Shown: positions 49,687 through 58,792 of the stretch, in pieces | How positions within the stretch are numbered: the first letter of the stretch is position 1 | Layout: the number at the start of each line of letters is the position of its first letter | Source: Candidatus Kinetoplastibacterium blastocrithidii (ex Strigomonas culicis) | GTDB lineage: Bacteria; Pseudomonadota; Gammaproteobacteria; Burkholderiales; Burkholderiaceae_B | DNA: 64,000 nucleotides | Assembly (NCBI RefSeq): GCF_000319245.1 | Contig: NC_019814.1 | Coordinates: 372,001-436,000, forward strand | Reading direction: 5' to 3' | Made by a program: the position numbers and the translations under genes | Notes under the pieces: generated by a model | Databases searched by the model: none | What the model saw: only the letters and a program-made list of their open reading frames with translations | What the model was told of the DNA's origin: nothing

Positions 49687-51213
49687 TTATCTTTCTCTGA
49701 GATGAGGGAATAATATTACGTCTTTTATGTTTGATTTGTTTGTTAGTAGCATTACTAACCTATCTATTCCTATACCGCATCCACCTGTTGGTGGCATGCC
49801 ATATTCTAAGGCTGTTATATAGTCAGAATCAAAAAACATCTCATGACTATCATCTATATTTTCATTTTTACTATCTGCTTGCTCCAATAGTCTTTTTGCT
49901 TGTTCTTCTGGGTCATTTAACTCAGAAAATCCATTGGCTATTTCTTTACCAGATATGAATAATTCAAATCTTTCAGTTATTTTTTTATTCGCGTCTGACT
50001 GCCTTGCTAATGGTGATGTTTCAACAGGGTAGTCTATTATATATGTTGGATCCCAAACTTTTTCTTCTGTTGTTTTTTCAAAAAAACATAATTGCAGCTC
50101 TCCTAATTTAGAAAGCATTAGGAAATCTTTGGAAATCTTATTGTCAATTCTATGTAGTTCTTTTTGTAAAAACTTATAATCATTAAGCTGTTCTAGATCA
50201 TATTTATTGTTATATTTGCATATTGCTTCACATATACTTAAGCGCTCGAATGGCTTTGATAGATTTATAGTATTACCTTGATAATCTATATAATTTTTGT
50301 TATTTATGCTAATTGAAATTTCACGTATTAATAGTTCAGTAAAGTCCATCATCCATTTATAATCTGTATAAGTAGCATAAAATTCCATCATCGTGAATTC
50401 TGGGTTGTGTCTTGGGCTTGTTCCTTCATTTCTAAAGTTGCGATTTAATTCAAATACTCTATCAAATCCACCTACTATTAGTCTTTTTAAATATAATTCT
50501 GGAGCTATACGTAAGTACATATCCATATTTAGAGAGTTGTGGTGGGTAGTAAATGGCTTAGCAGCAGCACCTCCAGGTATTTTATGTAACATTGGTGTTT
50601 CAACTTCCATAAAACCTTCTTTAGACATATATTGTCTAATATTGGCTATTATTTTGCTACGCAATTCAAAGGTTTTTTTCGTCTCTTCAGATACGATTAG
50701 ATCAATATACCTTTGTCTATATTTTATATTATGATCAGATATGCCATGAAATTTTTCAGGCAATGGTCTTATTGCTTTTGAGACTAATGATATTGATTTT
50801 ACATTTATAGATAATTCCCCTTTATTTGTTTTAAAAACTTTTCCTTCTATTATTAATATGTCACCTAAATCAAATTGTTTGAAGTTATTGTAGGCTTCCT
50901 CTCCAATGTTTTTTTGAGAAATATATATTTGTATACGGTTTGTACTATCCTTAATTGTTGAAAAACTTGCTTTGCCCATAATTCTTTTCAACATCATGCG
51001 TCCAGAAATTTTAACTATTACATTTTCTAAATTAATAGCATCAGCATCTAGATCAGTATATTTATTTATAATATCTATGGTTTTTTTAGTTGGCGAAACA
51101 TCATTTGGATATTCAAAACCTAGTTCTCTATATTTATTAAGTTTTATTCGTCTTTCTATAACAAGTTTGTTTTCGTCATTATCAGAATTTATAGAATCAA
51201 TAGTATTAGTCAT
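49687..51213 (-). CDS. lysS: Lysyl-tRNA synthetase (class II)
   Basis: Charges tRNA-Lys. N-terminal OB-fold anticodon domain (about 55-165), then the class II core with motif 1 in [19 protein letters not shown] (around 203), motif 2 [20 protein letters not shown] (cited within limit, around 262), and motif 3 [15 protein letters not shown] near the C-terminus. Length 508 is normal. It lies downstream of prfB on the same strand with 40 nt between, the conserved prfB-lysS pair of Proteobacteria. Confidence 0.98.
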   Translation of the reverse strand: MTNTIDSINSDNDENKLVIERRIKLNKYRELGFEYPNDVSPTKKTIDIINKYTDLDADAINLENVIVKISGRMMLKRIMGKASFSTIKDSTNRIQIYISQKNIGEEAYNNFKQFDLGDILIIEGKVFKTNKGELSINVKSISLVSKAIRPLPEKFHGISDHNIKYRQRYIDLIVSEETKKTFELRSKIIANIRQYMSKEGFMEVETPMLHKIPGGAAAKPFTTHHNSLNMDMYLRIAPELYLKRLIVGGFDRVFELNRNFRNEGTSPRHNPEFTMMEFYATYTDYKWMMDFTELLIREISISINNKNYIDYQGNTINLSKPFERLSICEAICKYNNKYDLEQLNDYKFLQKELHRIDNKISKDFLMLSKLGELQLCFFEKTTEEKVWDPTYIIDYPVETSPLARQSDANKKITERFELFISGKEIANGFSELNDPEEQAKRLLEQADSKNENIDDSHEMFFDSDYITALEYGMPPTGGCGIGIDRLVMLLTNKSNIKDVILFPHLRER

Positions 51214-51253
51214 GGTTTTTCTTAATTAGTTTATTGTCAATATTTAAATTTTT

Positions 51254-52358
51254 TTAAATGCCCATCTTTAGGCTTTCGTGAATAAATACATCTAAATCTC
51301 CATCAAGGATTTTTTGTACATTGGAGACTTCTACATTTGTTCTCAGATCTTTTATTCTGCTCTTATCTAATACATATGAGCGTATTTGATTGCCCCATCC
51401 AACATCTGTTTTTGAGTCTTCTAGTTTTTTTTGTTCAGCCATCCTATTACGCATTTCTAAATCATATAATTTTGACTTTAGCATTTGCATAGCTTCTGCC
51501 TTATTTCTGTGTTGTGATCTATCACTCTGACATTGAACAACTATTCCTGTGGAATTATGTGTAATGCGTACGGCTGAATCTGTTTTATTAATATGTTGTC
51601 CACCAGCACCACTAGCTCTATAGGTATCTATTCTTAAATCGTTTGGATTAATCAAAATATCAAAGGAGTCATCTATTTCTGGGTATACAAATATACTTGC
51701 AAATGAAGTATGTCTACCACCAGAAGAATTGAATGGGCTTTTTCTAACTAAACGATGAACACCTGTTTCAGTTCTAAAATAACCAAATGCATATTCTCCA
51801 ATAATTCTAATTGTAGATGATTTAATTCCAGCAATTTCTCCTGTTGACTCTGTTATAATTTCAGAGCTAAAGCCTTTCCTTTCTGCATACCTAAGATATT
51901 GCCTTAATAGCATTGATGCCCAGTCTTGTGCTTCTGTTCCACCGGCTCCTGATTGTATATCTAAAAAACAATTTAGCTTGTCTGTTTTGTTAACAAACAT
52001 TCTGCAAAATTCCATTTCTTTTATTTTGCTATAAAACAGATCCATATTATTTTCTAAGGATCTTATTGTTTTAAAATCATTATCTATTTCTGATATGTAA
52101 AATAGATCTATAGAATCATTTATTTCATTGTGTAGAAATTCTAGAGTGTTTATAATCTCCTCTAAATATTTCTTCTCTCTATTTAGGTTTTGGGCACAAC
52201 TCACATTATCCCATAATTTAGGATCTTCTAATTCAGTATTTATGATATGCAATCGTTCTAGTTTTTTATTGTACTCAAAGATACCTCCGAAGGTCTAATT
52301 CTCTTTGTGCGTAATCTTTAAGTCTTGTGATTATTTGATTTTTGTTTTCTATATCCAT
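51254..52358 (-). CDS. prfB: Peptide chain release factor 2, with programmed +1 frameshift
   Basis: RF2 reads UGA and UAA stops. The gene begins at ATG 52358 and runs 27 codons to an in-frame UGA (52277-52275). Skipping one base (U52277) joins it to the main frame from 52276, giving a 367-residue protein (E. coli RF2 has 365). The slip site CUU-UGA and the internal Shine-Dalgarno-like CGGAGG three bases before CUU are both visible. The stop-recognition tripeptide SPF ([13 protein letters not shown]) and the catalytic GGQ ([12 protein letters not shown]) are intact. An unaware annotation would start at TTG 52252 and lose the N-terminus. Confidence 0.96.
52275..52290 (-). promoter_or_regulatory. 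prfB programmed frameshift site
   Basis: On the minus strand: CGGAGG, then UAU, CUU and UGA. The Shine-Dalgarno-like element stimulates slippage of the CUU-decoding tRNA onto UUU when RF2 is scarce, a known autoregulation. Coding continues in +1 as [10 protein letters not shown]. Confidence 0.95.
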
Positions 52359-52717
52359 TATTTTAAACTCTCTTTGTTTTAAATATTTAATAATTAGTAA
52401 CATATTATATATGTTGTATATGTTTTAACATGACATATTATTTATAATACTATGTCATGTTATTCTGTTATTTTTAAGTTTATAATTCTGTTTGCTGTAT
52501 AAATTAATGGGTTATATCTTTATTCTATAATTTATCTATTACTATATTCAAACTATAGAAGTTGATTTTGAAAAATATATTATTTGTTTTAGTAATGAAT
52601 AGTGAATTTGTTGGTGCTTTCAAAAAAATCACAAAATATATAAATTATTTATCTAACTAGTGTGGATTATATTTCATTTTAATTAAATTTAATTATCATA
52701 TTTATTCTAGAGAGCAT
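52359..52717. other. 359-bp divergent spacer between prfB and queE
   Basis: No coding frame or RNA gene is visible. It must hold the promoters of prfB (minus) and queE (plus). Its only clear structure is the 12-bp palindrome at 52426-52462. Confidence 0.7.
52426..52462. repeat. Perfect 12-bp inverted repeat in a divergent spacer
   Basis: TAACATGACATA (52426-52437) and TATGTCATGTTA (52451-52462) flank a 13-nt AT loop. Both neighbours point away from it, so a terminator is not expected. It could be an operator or a remnant of a lost gene. Confidence 0.75.
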
Positions 52718-52720
52718 TTG

Positions 52721-53353
52721 ATGACGTATTCTGTAAAAGAAATTTTTAAAACACTACAAGGTGAAGGATTTTATACGGGAAGAGCTGCTGTATTTTGCAG
52801 ATTTACTGGTTGTAATTTTTGGAATGGAAATAATCCAGATCGTATTAATTCAGTATGTAAATTTTGCGATACTGATTTTATTGGTATAAATGGTTGTAAT
52901 GGTGGCAAATTCAGATCTGCCAGTCTACTTGTTAAAGAGATATCTAGAGTATGGGGAGAAGGTGATTTTAGCCGTTATGTTGTATTAACTGGAGGTGAGC
53001 CGTTACTACAACTGGATAGTGATCTATTAAATGAATTACATAATAATGGATTCGAGGTTGGTGTTGAGACAAACGGTAGTATTATTCCTCCTAAGAATAT
53101 AGATTGGATTTGTGTTAGTCCTAAGGATTTAAATCATATGGTTTTAAGAGAGGGCAATGAGTTAAAATTAGTTTTCCCTCAAGATAGTATTTGCCCAGAT
53201 AATTTTATTAATATGGATTTTCAACATTTTTATTTGCAGCCTATGTATAGTGATAATCTATCCTTAAATATTGATTTAGCAGTTGATTATTGTAAAAAAA
53301 ACCCAAAGTGGAGACTAAGTCTTCAAACACATAAATACATAGGGATACCATGA
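52721..53353 (+). CDS. queE: 7-carboxy-7-deazaguanine synthase
   Basis: Radical-SAM enzyme of queuosine synthesis that makes CDG from 6-carboxytetrahydropterin, the QueD product. The cluster motif is the variant CX14CX2C (Cys31, Cys46, Cys49) described for the Burkholderia-type QueE. VKEIFKTLQGEGFYTGRAA opens the protein and VLTGGEPLLQ is the SAM-binding GGE motif. ATG 52721 is used, with TTG 52718 adjacent. Length is 210 residues. It overlaps queD by ATGA, so the two steps are translationally coupled. Confidence 0.96.
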   Translation: MTYSVKEIFKTLQGEGFYTGRAAVFCRFTGCNFWNGNNPDRINSVCKFCDTDFIGINGCNGGKFRSASLLVKEISRVWGEGDFSRYVVLTGGEPLLQLDSDLLNELHNNGFEVGVETNGSIIPPKNIDWICVSPKDLNHMVLREGNELKLVFPQDSICPDNFINMDFQHFYLQPMYSDNLSLNIDLAVDYCKKNPKWRLSLQTHKYIGIP

Positions 53354-53793
53354 TTTCAATCTCAAGAAAACTGGAATTTGATGCCGGCCACAGAATACAA
53401 AATCATAAAGGAAAATGCAATAATATTCACGGACATAGATATTCATTAATAGTTACATTGGAAGGAGAAATTTCTAAATCAGCTACAAGCAGTGATTATG
53501 GCATGTTAATGGATTTTGCTGATGTTAAGATTATAGCGTTAAAAAATATAATAGAAGTTTGGGACCATGGATTTTTAGTATCTAATGATGATTATGAAAT
53601 TTTAAACTTATTAAAATCTTTAACCAATCATAAAACTGTAATTTTAAATAAAGTGCCAACTGTTGAAAATTTAGCAATTATTGCTTATGAAACATTAAAA
53701 CCTCTATATAGCAATCATTATGGGAATAAATTGAGTTTAAAAAAAGTTTGCCTATATGAAACTCCTAATTGTTGGTCAGAGTATATTGGTTAA
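53350..53793 (+). CDS. queD: 6-carboxy-5,6,7,8-tetrahydropterin synthase
   Basis: Converts dihydroneopterin triphosphate to 6-carboxytetrahydropterin, the first committed queuosine precursor. Zinc ligands His14, His27 and His29 (DAGHRI and NIHGHRY) and catalytic Cys23 (KGKCNN) are visible; WDHGFLV and PTVENLA complete the PTPS signature, and a Glu lies near the C-terminus (LYETPN). Length is 147 residues. It sits between queE and tadA. Confidence 0.96.
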   Translation: MISISRKLEFDAGHRIQNHKGKCNNIHGHRYSLIVTLEGEISKSATSSDYGMLMDFADVKIIALKNIIEVWDHGFLVSNDDYEILNLLKSLTNHKTVILNKVPTVENLAIIAYETLKPLYSNHYGNKLSLKKVCLYETPNCWSEYIG

Positions 53794-53810
53794 TATTGGT
53801 TTAATATATT

Positions 53811-54290
53811 ATGATTATATTGAATGATTTTGATAAATCTATGCTTTCTCTAGCATTGAAACAGGCAGAAATAGCCTATCGCAAAGGGGAAGTACCTGTT
53901 GGTGCAGTTATAGTTAATGATGATTATATACCAGTTGCTTTTGGTTACAACAGAACAATAACTGATCACGATCCAACAGCACATGCTGAGATTGTTGCTA
54001 TAAGATTATTAGCTAATAAAATTAATAATTATAGATTAAATGGCATGAGCATGTATGTAACTTTAGAGCCATGTGTAATGTGTATGGGTGCAATTTTAAA
54101 TTCTAGATTAGCTAAAGTTATTTATGGAGCTAGAGATTTTAAAACAGGTTCTTGTGGTGGGGTTTTAGATATAGCATCTATTAAAGAGATTAATCATCAT
54201 ACAGCTGTTTTTGACGGTAGCTCATTAAATGATTGTAGCTATATAATGAAAAATTTTTTTTATAATCTACGTAGAAAAAAAAAGAACTAA
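53811..54290 (+). CDS. tadA: tRNA-specific adenosine deaminase TadA
   Basis: Deaminates A34 of tRNA-Arg(ACG) to inosine so that one tRNA reads several Arg codons. Zinc ligands and proton shuttle: His58-Ala-Glu60 (AHAEIVAIR) and the Cys88/Cys91 pair in EPCVMCMGAI. ARDFKTGSCGGVLDI is typical of TadA. Length 159 is normal. It is an essential gene in most bacteria. Start ATG 53811, 17 nt after queD. Confidence 0.97.
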   Translation: MIILNDFDKSMLSLALKQAEIAYRKGEVPVGAVIVNDDYIPVAFGYNRTITDHDPTAHAEIVAIRLLANKINNYRLNGMSMYVTLEPCVMCMGAILNSRLAKVIYGARDFKTGSCGGVLDIASIKEINHHTAVFDGSSLNDCSYIMKNFFYNLRRKKKN

Positions 54291-54324
54291 TAATGGTTAT
54301 TATTGTTTCTGTTAATCAAATCTT

Positions 54325-54918
54325 ATGAGAACTATTGATGATGTTTGTAAATATGTAAAATTGGTAAAGAAAAGTCGTTTCTTAGTTAAAGCAGTTTCAG
54401 TAAATCATGTTTATGAAGCTGATAATTTTTTATGTTCTAATAAAAATAGTCTTGCAACTCATAATTGTTGGGCTTATCGTATAAATGATTTATATCGTTT
54501 CTGTGATGATAAAGAGCCATTTGGTACTGCTGGTAGACCAATACTTCAAGCAATAGATGGTCTTAAACTAAATAAAATCGCTGTTTTGGTTGCCAGATGG
54601 TTTGGTGGAGTAAAGCTTGGGAAAGGTGGTCTTATGAGGGCTTATAAATCTTCTGTTGAGGATTGTCTGTCTCAAGTTAATTTAATCGAGATTATAGATA
54701 CAGTAATAATAAAATGTATACTATCAGTCAAAGATGCTCACATTATATACAATCCATGCGAAAGTATAAGTATAATTTCTGACAGTTTCAATAATGATAG
54801 TTATGAGTTTGTTATCAAAATTCAAAAAGACAAAGTAGGTGATCTAAAAAATAGAATCAATAAATTATCTAAGGATAATTCACTGTTTTACTGCCTAGAC
54901 AGTACTAAAACAAACTAA
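54325..54918 (+). CDS. yigZ: YigZ/IMPACT family protein
   Basis: A 197-residue member of the UPF0029/IMPACT family. The N-terminal domain carries KSRFLVKAVSV, the conserved ATHNCWAYRI and EPFGTAGRPILQAI with VARWFGGVKLGKGGLMRAY (around 90-110). The short C-terminal DUF1949-like domain is divergent. The bacterial function is not well established; eukaryotic IMPACT acts in translation control. It sits after tadA and is convergent with trxA (39 nt between). Confidence 0.9.
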   Translation: MRTIDDVCKYVKLVKKSRFLVKAVSVNHVYEADNFLCSNKNSLATHNCWAYRINDLYRFCDDKEPFGTAGRPILQAIDGLKLNKIAVLVARWFGGVKLGKGGLMRAYKSSVEDCLSQVNLIEIIDTVIIKCILSVKDAHIIYNPCESISIISDSFNNDSYEFVIKIQKDKVGDLKNRINKLSKDNSLFYCLDSTKTN

Positions 54919-54957
54919 AGTAGTACTTGCTAGGTCTTTTCTTACTTAAAGTATTTC

Positions 54958-55293
54958 TTATGAAATAATGATTTCACCTTCTTGTGATTTTTGAATAAGT
55001 TCATTTATTTTATTGATATTTATAGATCCTGGTTTTGAATATACCTGTTTCTTCTTATGGAATATAACTATAGTTGGTATTGAACTGATCTTTAATTCTG
55101 AAGCCAGCTCTTTTTCAATATCTACATTTATTTTTGCAAATATAGCGGAAGTATTTTGTTGTGCTGCGTTTTCAAATATGGGAGCAAAACTCTTGCACGG
55201 TCCACACCAAGGAGCCCAGAAATCTATAATTACTGTATCATTATTTTCTATAGTTTCATGAAATGATTTTTTATTTAGTTCTATCACGCTCAT
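54958..55293 (-). CDS. trxA: Thioredoxin
   Basis: Small thiol-disulfide reductant of the cytoplasm, which supports ribonucleotide reductase and other enzymes. Active site WCGPC with Cys30 and Cys33 (DFWAPWCGPCKSF); the cis-Pro is in ISSIPTIVIF near residue 77. Length 111 is normal. No signal peptide, so cytoplasmic. It is transcribed alone on the minus strand. Confidence 0.96.
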   Translation of the reverse strand: MSVIELNKKSFHETIENNDTVIIDFWAPWCGPCKSFAPIFENAAQQNTSAIFAKINVDIEKELASELKISSIPTIVIFHKKKQVYSKPGSININKINELIQKSQEGEIIIS

Positions 55294-55484
55294 TTATCAT
55301 ATCCTTTTTTATAAAATTTTTCACATTTCACCATTCGCAATAGTACTAGTATGATTTAACTATGTATTGTAATGGTTTTGTATAGTTACATATTATAATA
55401 ACTTTTTGTAGTATTATGTAAATAGTGTGAGATGCTTTTATCATGCTATTATTTTAAATTTGTTTGTTATTAAAAGATGGCGAA

Positions 55485-56519
55485 ATGATAATTCTTGGAT
55501 TTGAAAGTTCTTGCGATGATACTTGTGTTGCTGTTTTCTCTACAAATTTAGGATTAGTCTCTAATATTGTTCATACTCAAAAGAATACACATATTGAATA
55601 TGGAGGGATAGTCCCGGAGTTGGCATCTAGAGATCATTTGAGTTATATAGTACAACTAACTAAGAAAGCAATGAGTGATATAGATTTAGATTTCTGTGAT
55701 ATTAATGCTGTAGCTTATACCGCTGGCCCTGGTTTATTAGGTTCCTTACTAGTTGGTTCTAGTTTTGCTAAGTCTATTGCTTGGTCTTTGAGCAAACCAT
55801 CCATACCTATAAACCATTTGGAAGGACACTTGTTATCTCCTTTAATTACAAACCAAGATTTGAAGTTTCCTTTCATTTGTCTCTTGGTATCTGGTGGTAA
55901 TACAATGATCGTTCTAGTTAAAGACTTTTGTGACTATTATGTGCTAGGTGATACATTAGATGATGCGGCAGGAGAGGCTTTTGATAAGATTGCCAAACTA
56001 ATAGGTTTGACGCCATGTACTGGATTAGAGTTGTCAAAATTGGCTGATGATGGTGATAGTAGTTGTTTCGATTTTCCAAGACCAATGTTAAGAACCAATG
56101 ATCTTAATTTCAGTTTCAGTGGATTAAAAACTTCAGTGATGCTGAAAATTAAAAAATTAAAATCAAATGGTAATTTTGATTATTCTACAAAAGCAAATAT
56201 AGCAGCATCAGTGCAAGATGCTATAACTGATATATTAGTTCATAAGGTCATTCTTGCAGTCAAGAAGACTGGTATAAATAATGTTGCTATTTCTGGTGGC
56301 GTAAGTGCCAATAAAATTTTAAGAAATAAATTAATCTTTGCTTTAAATCCTCTAGGTGGTAATGTTTATTTACCAGACATTGAACTATGTACTGATAATG
56401 CAGCCATGATAGCATTTGCTGCTTCATATAGAATAAAATCTGGTCTAGTTGATTTTACAAATATTGCAGATCTAAATCATGTTATATCAAGATGGGGTAT
56501 AGAGGATATTAATAGATAA
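55485..56519 (+). CDS. tsaD: tRNA N6-adenosine threonylcarbamoyltransferase TsaD
   Basis: Catalytic subunit that adds threonylcarbamoyl to A37 of ANN-decoding tRNAs. The metal-binding His111 and His115 (NHLEGHLLSPL), GIVPELASRDH, SGGNTMIV and the late ISGGVSANKILR and CTDNAAMIAFA blocks are intact. I start at ATG 55485 (MIILGFESSCDDT), as in relatives, rather than the upstream TTG 55464. Length is 344 residues. It converges on plsY with 12 nt between. Confidence 0.97.
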   Translation: MIILGFESSCDDTCVAVFSTNLGLVSNIVHTQKNTHIEYGGIVPELASRDHLSYIVQLTKKAMSDIDLDFCDINAVAYTAGPGLLGSLLVGSSFAKSIAWSLSKPSIPINHLEGHLLSPLITNQDLKFPFICLLVSGGNTMIVLVKDFCDYYVLGDTLDDAAGEAFDKIAKLIGLTPCTGLELSKLADDGDSSCFDFPRPMLRTNDLNFSFSGLKTSVMLKIKKLKSNGNFDYSTKANIAASVQDAITDILVHKVILAVKKTGINNVAISGGVSANKILRNKLIFALNPLGGNVYLPDIELCTDNAAMIAFAASYRIKSGLVDFTNIADLNHVISRWGIEDINR

Positions 56520-56531
56520 ATAGCTAAGCAA

Positions 56532-57158
56532 TTAAAAATTTATACTATTTTCTGTGCCATTTATTAGTTTTTTAATGTTTTTTTTATGCTTATAGATTAA
56601 TAATATGCCCACTACCATGATAGATATTAGTATCTCTCTGTCAGTATTGCCCGTTTTATAGTCAATAAAATAGTAAGTTATGGCTATAACAACAGTTACA
56701 ATGGATGACATTGAAGAATACTTCCATATATATGAAATTATTATCCATGATATTGCATAGAATACTGACGACAATGGATTTATTGCAGATAGTATTCCAA
56801 AAAATGTTGCTATCCCTTTTCCCCCTCTGAAATTAGCAAAAACTGGATACATGTGACCTAATACTACAAATACAATAGAAAGTCCCATTAATTTTGGACA
56901 GTTGATTCCGTAAATTATAGTGGTTATCTTTATAGCTATAAATCCCTTTATCATATCTCCTAACAATGTTATTATGGCTGCTATTTTGTTACCTGTTCTT
57001 AGCATATTTGTTGCTCCAGGATTCTTAGATCCAAAATTACGCGGGTCTTCTAGTCCAAGAAATATACTTGTTAAAACTGCAAACGGTATTGAGCCAATTA
57101 TGTAGGAAAGTATAGTTACTGAAAAAAAATGAATATTTGTGCAATTGTTAGCTATCAT
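56532..57158 (-). CDS. plsY: Glycerol-3-phosphate acyltransferase PlsY
   Basis: Inner-membrane acyltransferase that uses acyl-phosphate to start phospholipid synthesis. About five hydrophobic segments. The three conserved loops are visible: SKNPGATNMLRTG (around 43-55), GHMYPVFANFRGGKGIAT (around 102-119) and a C-terminal loop with YKHKKNIKKL. Length 208 is normal. The plsX partner is not in this window. It is divergent from surE. Confidence 0.96.
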   Translation of the reverse strand: MIANNCTNIHFFSVTILSYIIGSIPFAVLTSIFLGLEDPRNFGSKNPGATNMLRTGNKIAAIITLLGDMIKGFIAIKITTIIYGINCPKLMGLSIVFVVLGHMYPVFANFRGGKGIATFFGILSAINPLSSVFYAISWIIISYIWKYSSMSSIVTVVIAITYYFIDYKTGNTDREILISIMVVGILLIYKHKKNIKKLINGTENSINF

Positions 57159-57255
57159 ATCGATATTGTTCTATAATTCTGAGTTAGGTATATAAGATAA
57201 ACAATTATGTAATATTAACAGATAAAGCATATTATTTCTTGAGATAAGTCTTTTA

Positions 57256-58002
57256 ATGCATATTCTAATTTCTAACGATGATGGTCATTCTTCAGTTGGT
57301 CTGAAAGCTGCAGTTGATGCATTAGTCAGCATAGCAGATGTCACAGTGGTTGCTCCTGAATCAAATTGCAGTGGCTCCTCAAATTCGATAACACTTAATA
57401 GGCCATTAAGTGTACATTTTGCTTCAGATAATTATATGATTATTAATGGTACTCCAACTGATTGTGTTCATCTAGCCTTGACAGGCTTGTTGGATAATTT
57501 ACCTGATCTTGTCATTTCTGGTATTAATAACGGAGCTAACCTTGGTAATGATGTTCTATATTCTGGCACAGTTGGAGCGGCTAGAGAAGCCTACATGTTC
57601 GGCATTCCTTCGATTGCTGTGTCTTTGGTTGAAAAAGGATGGGGCAATTTAGAATCAGCTGCTATGATTTTGCGTGATATAGTTATTAATTGCATTAAAA
57701 ATCCTTTTCAAGAATCATTCCTATGGAACATTAATATTCCTAATATTAGTTTAAACCATGTTAATGGTATAAAGTCTACTAGAATAGGAAAAAGATATCC
57801 GTCACAATTATCAACAAAGCATAAAACTCCTCGTAATGAAACAGTTTATTGGATTGGTCCAGTTGGAGAAGTTTCTGACAACTCTGATGGAACTGATTTT
57901 AATGCCATATCAAATAATTTTGTCTCTATTACACCATTGGGAATTGACTTAACCATAATAGATAATTTAGGCAAAATAAATAAATGGATTGGAAGTATTT
58001 AA
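57256..58002 (+). CDS. surE: 5'/3'-nucleotidase SurE
   Basis: Metal-dependent phosphatase of nucleoside monophosphates and short polyphosphates. The N-terminal metal site ILISNDDGHSSVGLKA and VVAPESNCSGSSNSIT, NGTPTDCVHLAL and SGINNGANLGNDVLYSGTVG (20-residue part) are typical. Length 248 is normal. In relatives surE-pcm-nlpD-rpoS is the usual order; here pcm is missing and nlpD follows after 49 nt. Confidence 0.97.
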   Translation: MHILISNDDGHSSVGLKAAVDALVSIADVTVVAPESNCSGSSNSITLNRPLSVHFASDNYMIINGTPTDCVHLALTGLLDNLPDLVISGINNGANLGNDVLYSGTVGAAREAYMFGIPSIAVSLVEKGWGNLESAAMILRDIVINCIKNPFQESFLWNINIPNISLNHVNGIKSTRIGKRYPSQLSTKHKTPRNETVYWIGPVGEVSDNSDGTDFNAISNNFVSITPLGIDLTIIDNLGKINKWIGSI

Positions 58003-58051
58003 AAAAACTACTATATTGCTGTTTATTGCTTATATTGATATGAGATAACTA

Positions 58052-58792
58052 ATGATTTATATTTTACGTATTATAAACGTACTAATAAGATGTTTATTCT
58101 TTGCCTCATTATTACTAATTTCTGGATGTGTTAGAGAGATAACTGATTTTAAATGTGCTCATATATTTGAAATTTCTATGGATGAAAAACAATCTGTAAA
58201 TGTCTATATAGTTAAGCAGGGTGATAGCTTATATAAAATAGCAAAACATTACGGAGTGGATGTTGATTTACTGAAAAAAACTAATAACATGGAGAATTCT
58301 TATCAAGTTAATGTTGGTAGTTTATTATATATACCTATAATAGATAATTCCTATGATGAATCAATTATTACAGATAGTAGAGTAGTGAGAAATGATAATT
58401 TTCGCTCGAGAAGAAATACAAGTAGTACTTCGATAGACTGGGAATGGCCTTGTAGTGGACTTGTAGAGGAATATTTTAGTTTAAAAAATAGAGGCATAGA
58501 CATATACGGTAATATTGGTGATCCTGTTTTAGCTGCGACTGATGGCAGAGTTGTATATAGCGGTGGTGGTGTTAGCGGTTTAGGAAAGTTATTAATTTTG
58601 AGCCATAACGAAGGTTATATAACAGCGTATGCTCATAATAGTAAGATTTTTGTTTATAATGGTCAGGAAGTTACAAAAGGTTTTAAGATAGCAGAGATGG
58701 GTGATAGCGACTCAGATGCTCCTAAATTACATTTCGAGATTCGTAAAAACGGTTTGCCAGTTGATCCTTTGATTTATCTTCCAGAAAAATGA
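58052..58792 (+). CDS. nlpD: NlpD-like LysM/M23 lipoprotein
   Basis: Outer-membrane lipoprotein likely to activate the septal amidase AmiC. A signal peptide ends in the lipobox LISGC with Cys26. A LysM peptidoglycan-binding domain covers about 49-95 (YIVKQGDSLYKIAKHYGVD). The C-terminal LytM domain (about 140-246) lacks the first zinc His: the usual HxGxD position reads NRGIDIYG, as in E. coli NlpD, so it is probably a non-catalytic activator. LspA at 22 kb would process it. rpoS, usual downstream, is absent. Confidence 0.93.
   Translation: MIYILRIINVLIRCLFFASLLLISGCVREITDFKCAHIFEISMDEKQSVNVYIVKQGDSLYKIAKHYGVDVDLLKKTNNMENSYQVNVGSLLYIPIIDNSYDESIITDSRVVRNDNFRSRRNTSSTSIDWEWPCSGLVEEYFSLKNRGIDIYGNIGDPVLAATDGRVVYSGGGVSGLGKLLILSHNEGYITAYAHNSKIFVYNGQEVTKGFKIAEMGDSDSDAPKLHFEIRKNGLPVDPLIYLPEK

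Noticed and set aside
50393-51229. Plus-strand frames opposite lysS
   Set aside because: Shadow frames of lysS; no motifs.
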